12,680 nt of DNA from contig NWUY0300006870.1 of NCBI GenBank assembly GCA_004151065.3, positions 27,106 through 39,785 on the forward strand, given 5' to 3'. The position numbers were made by a program, and so were the translations under genes. How positions within the stretch are numbered: the first letter of the stretch is position 1; each line of letters starts with the position of its first letter. Below the pieces are notes generated by a model. It was given only the letters and a program-made list of their open reading frames with translations. It searched no databases and was not told the DNA's origin. This DNA comes from Larix sibirica. Its lineage: Eukaryota > Streptophyta > Pinopsida > Pinales > Pinaceae. This document shows positions 8,346 to 12,680 of the stretch, piece by piece.

Positions 8346-8603
8346 TTCAATCAGTTCCAAATATACCTAAAAAGGAACAAAAAATAAAGAGATGTGGGAT
8401 GTCTTCCCCATCGTTCCGGCATAAAACACATAAATTCAAACCCTGAAAGCCCCTTTTCTAAAGTTTTGGCCAAATCAAAATCTTGTTATACAAGCATAAC
8501 CACAAGAAACATTTGACCTTCGTTGGAAGATTCCAACGCCAAAGCTTGTGATGCCACCACAAATTAGTCGGCTGCTCCTGAGTTTCCAAAATGGAAATAT
8601 AGA
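8346..8603 (-). pseudogene. LINE-2 ORF2 zf-RVT zinc-binding region
   Basis: The minus-strand frame reads LWWHHKLWRWNLPTKVKCFL, then KILIWPKL, then RGFQGLNLCVLC and IPHLFIFC. This is the Cys-x2-Cys ... His-x4-Cys zinc knuckle (8374-8430) found after the reverse transcriptase in plant LINEs (zf-RVT), preceded by the usual Trp-rich, Lys-Val-Lys-Cys-Phe-Leu-Trp stretch. One stop lies between PKL and KRGFQG. The RNase H that follows is in a different frame, so at least one indel lies between about 8370 and 8300. Confidence 0.82.
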
Positions 8604-8645
8604 CCATTTTGACAGAGAGTATCCCTTAGCACGAGGATAATCCCA

Positions 8646-8663
8646 AATAATTGCCCCATTTTT
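8646..8663. repeat. Target-site duplication of LINE-2, 5' side
   Basis: Plus-strand AATAATTGCCCCATTTTT, the partner of 7348-7365, at the point where CACTA similarity stops and LINE-2 similarity begins on the minus strand. Confidence 0.82.
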
Positions 8664-10480
8664 AGTTATTGGGCCAATACAGGAGATCATAGAATTTTGA
8701 AGCCATCTAGATTGTTGTCAATATTAGATAGTTCTCCACTAAACATATCCTATCACATAGATTCAATGAAAGATTCCACCTTTTTTAACCAATATGCTAG
8801 CATCATGCTACAAGGAAAGGTTGTTACGTTGATATGTTCATTAAAAGCTCTCCATGTTTGATGAAAATGATGACTTGGTTGTAAAAAAACATGTTCTCCA
8901 TAGGCGCACTTACACAAATTTTAAGAATGCCACAAACAAATTTCCTCACCACAACATGGATAGGTGGATAACCCTTTTGTCCTCAGTCCTAAACGGTCAC
9001 AAAAGTAAGAAAAATAGACATAATCCATCAATTGTTGATGCCCATTGGCTGATAATCAGTAAAATGATTTAAATTGTTCAAATGAAAGGTTATACATGAG
9101 CATACTCCCAGCCCCGAAAATTCATGGATTTTCCAACAAATCACACCCTACATCGCAAATTACCTTTCACACATAGGTCATGAAATATCATACATCTAAA
9201 TGTTGTTCCATAGGAGCAACATTTCATTTATCAACAATAAATAAACGTCCATGCCTTTAACTTGATGCTTCCTAGGCATAATACGACACAACATCAAATG
9301 CTCTTTCTACATAGCCATCCAAGGGGAAAAACTATAATTTATTAGGAGAATAGGTCAAATTGTAAAGTTTGTAGACTAGAAAGAGAGAATGGATTCACTT
9401 TGTCTGTCACTAAGTTAAGGTTTACACTTCATTGCTCACATGTAGATTTTTCAAGCCTTGTATTCTCTATTTGCTTCATCGCCTCATAATCTACAACGAT
9501 GTGCAACACATCTTGTCCACTCTTATTTTTTTGCATAAAAACTATATATCTAGCCATAGATTTATAATGAAACATGCACTACAATATTGGTATTGTGGAC
9601 AAGTGGTGTAACACTTTTTATCAAACATTTTTCCTCTTTACATTAGAGTGGTAGCAACTTGTTTTTTTATTTTATTTTGGACACACTAACTTATCTTTAT
9701 GTCACCCTTCATATAAAATACAAACTTGATATACTTCGTAATCAACATCCATGTAAGTCAACAATTTCTAGCATCTTTACATGTACTAGGAAGTATGTTG
9801 TATGATGTCAATAATTTTATCTTGCAACAAACTGATCCAAACCAATATTAACAACTAACTAACAATTAACAATTTGATAGTATTAAATAACTCATAATAC
9901 ACACTATGTTATAGTACATGTCATAATATATACCTTAACAAAGGAATAACACTTTGTCTAACCATATATATATCGTTTTCAAATTATAAAGCATTAGAAC
10001 AAAAATCAACTTAGAGCATTTTGCTTTATCAACCGCTATAAAAAGGGATGTTTGTGTAGCCTAGATTAAATGCTCTAGTTCAGTGCCATGGTCTACAATG
10101 CCTCCTTCCATATCTTCTTCATGTTCACCAACTATATGAATGTATTCCCTCTCACAAGCAACAAGTAACATTTGGTTGACAATGTATGTATCATGTACAT
10201 CTCATCTCAACTTCATATTCACATTGTTTGTCCCATGTTGGTAATTCCTATCAATGCTAATTGAACTCTTAGTATTAGACACAACAATATTTACTTTAGC
10301 AAGTGGATATTGCGAAGGAATCGCATTCAAAAACTCGTTATACTCTTCTTGGGAAATAGTTTGCCTATATTCCCTTTCCTCTCTCCAAGAAGTAATAGTT
10401 CGATGTTTTTGCGAAGTAAAAGAACATTCCTATGGCTCTAGAAATCCTCCACTCAAAACCTAATTGAACCTTACAATTGC
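8664..10480 (-). pseudogene. CACTA transposase, N-terminal and Transposase_21 core (5' half)
   Basis: Transposases of this family cut and move CACTA elements by binding their ends. Visible minus-strand blocks begin with ELEHLI, ATQTSLF and KLIFVLMLYNL (about 10085-9960), matching the family's segment before the core. LPSTCKDARN lies near 9780. YSFSPWMAM lies at 9321-9342, in place of the family's YNLPPWM. KGMDVYLLLINEMLLLW (about 9258-9205) is followed by YDIS. LSTYPCCGEEI (about 8970-8935) is the Cys pair of the core. A block equivalent to GHRRFLP-H-R-FNG reads YGEHVFLQPSHH then RAFNEH (about 8905-8835). Stops and frame changes are frequent. The gene continues on the other side of LINE-2. 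Confidence 0.82.
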
Positions 10481-11145
10481 TCTCAGCAAATGGTGATGAA
10501 ATCCACCATAAATCTCAAGTGAAGGTATGATAGAGACAATTATAGAGAAGCATTATTGGGGTGTCTCCAAGAAGATGGAAATTGTCTGTCTCAAATGCTT
10601 CCACAACCCATAAAACCCACTTCGTGATCATCATAAGTTTGACCACTAAGATACATCTTCGCAAATCATGGACCAAGGGTTATTGGCGTCCAACAATTAA
10701 GGGGTTAAAATGTAGCTTGAAAGAGTTGGGTGGCCTTGTCAAACTATTGAGTTTGACCTAAGCATTGACCCTCAAATGGGAACACACCTTTGGTTGAATG
10801 GTTTTGACCATGTCCAATAGAACGAATTTTAAAGTTCCCTGTGAAAAACCATATACCAATGAGAAACAATCATACAAGGTTACTTGAATGGATATCCCCA
10901 CAATCGTAACTCAGGCTATAATTTTTTTTATAACCTCAATGGAGGAATTAAGTTTGTTAGATGATTTTTTAGAGTTAATCTTGACGTTATGAACCAAGCT
11001 ATTTTGATTTAAGATTTGATAATGAAGATATTTCACACTTCCAATCTTTAATAATTCACTAAGATCTCTTGCGAGTGCAAAGTAAAGAGCATAATCAATA
11101 AAAGAGTCTTTAAGTCATTATTATGTGTACACAAGAGGTTGATAG
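10481..11145. other. AT-rich non-coding stretch
   Basis: I recognise no gene. It lies 5' of the CACTA transposase on its coding strand, so part of it may be the element's N-terminal coding or untranslated region, but no family motif and no terminal inverted repeat was found. A 66-codon plus-strand frame at 10561-10761 has no recognisable motif and is probably chance. Confidence 0.5.
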
Positions 11146-11536
11146 CAAAAATGACAAAATCTTGAAGTAAATGTCGAAAATGAAATGTTTAATGAAATTG
11201 TGGAATAGGAAAAACTAAGCGATAACTGTACATAAACAAATGAGTTCATTCACTTTCTACCTATCTATCTTCAATTCTTTGAGCAATATAAATAAAACAA
11301 ACAAGAAGTAAATGATGCCAAATTTTGAAGTAAATGTGGGAAATGCAATTGTAAAGTGAAGCAACGGATTATAAAAAATTAAGCGATAAGTGTACTTAAA
11401 CAAATGAGTTTATTCACTTTCTACCTATCTTCAATTATTTGAGCAATATAAATAAAACAAACAAGAAGTAAATGATGCCAAATTTTGAAGTAAATGTGGG
11501 AAATGTAATTGCAAAGAGAAGCAACGGATTATAAAA
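11146..11536 (+). repeat. Tandem repeat, 160-bp unit, about 2.4 copies
   Basis: Marker strings recur at fixed spacing: TTGAAGTAAATG at 11162, 11325 and 11485; GAGCAATATAAATAAAACAA at 11281 and 11441; GCAACGGATTATAAAA at 11361 and 11521. The unit is 160 bp (163 between the first two copies, partly because of a CTAT duplication near 11260). Copies 2 and 3 are nearly identical where they overlap, while copy 1 is more diverged. The array has no coding frame. Confidence 0.93.
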
Positions 11537-11589
11537 GTGACAAGTACTAGATATAAAAAAAATTGTCCTTTACCTGGAGTGAGATAAAT

Positions 11590-11640
11590 GAATAATAATA
11601 ATAATAATTGATAGTAATATTATTAATAATTATAAAGATA
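11590..11640. repeat. (AAT)n microsatellite and degenerate AT-rich extension
   Basis: About six clean AAT units starting near 11590, then irregular TAATATTATTAATAATTATAA. It is simple sequence with no other function visible. Confidence 0.8.
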
Positions 11641-12095
11641 GTGATAATAACAATATTTTTATGTTTTAATGTTTGATCATAGCTATAAATATGATAATAT
11701 TGATTAATTTTTCAGTATATTTATTAGTGGCGTTGCTTGGCGTAACTCAAAATAATAATGCACATTATGTCCTTGTATCAAAATAGTTGATGCTCAGGTG
11801 ATGCAAAGCTACCTATGCATTTCTAATATAAAATGAAAAGAGGGTCCATGTCATTTCATTTTCATGTAAGGGTGTGGAGCAAAACTTCTTGGAGTTGAAT
11901 GAGATTTGTGGGGACACTCAACAAGAGTAGGCAAGAGAGATTTGCGGGGCATCATAGGATCAAAAGTAATTATTTTGTCATTTGCCCCCTTTTTTTAATT
12001 TGTAGATTTGAAATAAAATGAGAGTCGGGTTTTGGAGATAGTAGATTGGATTTGGATTTTGAAAATAAATAAAATAAAGTAGTTTTATGATTACA
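11641..12095. other. AT-rich non-coding stretch
   Basis: No gene, element end or RNA gene recognised. It contains scattered AATAAT repeats and a short G-rich part (about 11900-11950) without a recognisable motif. Confidence 0.5.
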
Positions 12096-12245
12096 TGTTC
12101 CTTTCTTCCTCTCCTCTCCCATTCCCTCGTCCCTTCTCTATTTTCTCGCCCTCTTCTCTCTCTTCATTTTCTAATTGTACCTCCTTTTTTTTTACCTTCT
12201 TCCTCTCCCTCTTTATTTTATCTCTCATCCCCAACTTCCTTTTAT
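12096..12245 (+). repeat. Polypyrimidine (CT-rich) tract
   Basis: About 150 bases made mostly of C and T on the plus strand, with many CTCTC and TTCCT runs. The 80-codon frame that spans it (12087-12329) is only Ser, Leu, Pro and Phe and reflects base composition, not a gene. CT-rich tracts are seen in plant 5' untranslated regions and as purine-rich tracts in elements, but no adjoining gene supports either reading. Confidence 0.8.
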
Positions 12246-12680
12246 ATGCCTCTCCCACAATATTCTCCTAAGTTCCTTAAGTTTTACTATAAAATTGCCT
12301 ACCACTACAGTCAAATCAATTTTAAATAGCTTTTCCTAATGATTCTCTTGTTGAGTAAAATGAGCATGTCAAGGATGAAATAATTGCATATTTGTAGCTT
12401 TGCATTTAGATATATCTCTTCTTTTCATATGATAACATTATATGCATTTGTTTAAGTTAAAAAAGTACATTCAAGAGGAACATGGCATCGTCACATTTTT
12501 TTTTGCTCATACACATTCATTTTATGTCTATTTTTCATTTCTTGGGGACAAGCGTGCTCGTATTGGAGTTGCCCCCTATTTTTAAGGTCAAAGGAACACC
12601 CATAGCAATTTAACTCTTGTTTAGGGATCAATGCACTTCAATGATTTGTTTTGACCTAGTTAGTTGATTAGATCACTTTA
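12246..12680. other. Non-coding stretch, no gene recognised
   Basis: AT-rich with no supported frame. A short CTTGGGGACAAGC at about 12541 resembles a phrase often found after the pol gene of plant Tat/Athila-type gypsy elements, but nothing around it confirms such an element. Confidence 0.45.

Larger units (their letters stand above)
7361..8645 (-). mobile_element. LINE-2: 5'-truncated I-clade-like LINE inserted in the CACTA transposase
   Basis: A minus-strand non-LTR element of about 1.28 kb containing only the end of ORF2 (zinc knuckle and RNase H) and a 3' untranslated region of about 250 bp (7619-7368). It ends in GTTTG plus seven A (7367-7361). It is bordered by near-identical 18-bp repeats, AATAATTGCCCCATTTTT at 8646-8663 and AATAAATGCCCCATTTTT at 7348-7365 (17 of 18 identical, plus-strand reading); part of the A tail overlaps the repeat. 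Removing it rejoins the CACTA transposase. Severe 5' truncation is typical of incomplete reverse transcription. Confidence 0.85.
6905..10480 (-). mobile_element. CACTA (En/Spm) DNA transposon remnant, split by LINE-2
   Basis: A minus-strand CACTA transposase gene in many small in-frame fragments, in the normal order. The N-terminal block lies near 10085-9985, the pre-core near 9780, the Transposase_21 core 9345-8710, then an interruption by LINE-2, and the core continues 7360-6905. The downstream DUF4218-like region expected after position 6905 is not present; LINE-1 sequence starts there instead. Terminal inverted repeats were not identified on either side, so the true borders are unknown and the coordinates give only the recognisable coding part. 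Confidence 0.8.

Noticed and set aside
9198-9224. 27-bp hairpin (arms of 12 nt, one mismatch, 3-nt loop)
   Set aside because: It lies inside the CACTA transposase block KGMDVYL...LLLW, so the symmetry is explained by coding sequence and chance; no terminator or RNA context.
10254-10463. Plus-strand 69-codon frame
   Set aside because: The minus strand over the same bases reads as the N-terminal part of the CACTA transposase gene; the plus frame has no motif.
12087-12329. 80-codon plus-strand frame rich in Ser, Leu, Pro and Phe
   Set aside because: It is the translation of a polypyrimidine tract and reflects composition only.
12541-12556. CTTGGGGACAAGC phrase resembling the post-pol sequence of Tat/Athila gypsy elements
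   Set aside because: A single short match with no neighbouring pol, primer-binding site or LTR.
1-12680. CRISPR arrays, rRNA or functional tRNA genes, bacterial operons
   Set aside because: No spaced short repeats, no rRNA-like conserved stretches and no complete cloverleaf were seen; the content is that of a plant nuclear repeat region.

Overview
The window looks like plant nuclear DNA, most probably from a large, repeat-rich genome such as a conifer. This is inferred, not proven. It is AT-rich, has no intact host gene that I can recognise, and is almost filled with decayed transposable elements of plant-type families nested in one another. Two single N bases (1200 and 2452) suggest a draft assembly.

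Layout. Positions 1-1256 are non-coding sequence with one CACTA-like end motif (732) and a 16-base A run (1156-1171). Positions 1260-2440 hold a minus-strand Ty3/gypsy integrase remnant. Positions 2475-3835 are a plus-strand insertion with higher gene-like complexity, a 130-codon ORF and a terminal A9 run, flanked on both sides by (TTA)n; it looks retroposed (5'-truncated LINE or processed retrocopy). Positions about 3854-6895 are a badly eroded minus-strand LINE (LINE-1 here), containing the linker and reverse transcriptase but no endonuclease. Positions about 6905-10480 are the minus-strand remains of a CACTA (En/Spm) transposase, Transposase_21 type. That gene is split by a second, younger, 5'-truncated LINE (LINE-2, about 7361-8645) carrying a zf-RVT zinc knuckle and an RNase H domain. 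LINE-2 is bordered by an 18-bp near-perfect target-site duplication. Positions 10480-12680 are AT-rich non-coding DNA with a 160-bp tandem repeat (11146-11536), an AAT microsatellite and a polypyrimidine tract (12096-12245).

How it fits together. CACTA similarity runs out on one side of LINE-2 and resumes on the other. The A tail and target duplication of LINE-2 fall exactly at the break, so the order CACTA first, LINE-2 later is well supported. LINE-1 and the 2475-3835 insertion meet tail to tail at (TTA)n, which may be LINE-1's own (TAA)n tail. Nothing here appears to encode a working protein, with the possible exception of the unidentified 130-aa ORF. I found no clearly new system; the best leads are the unidentified retroposed unit and the nested LINE/CACTA structure.
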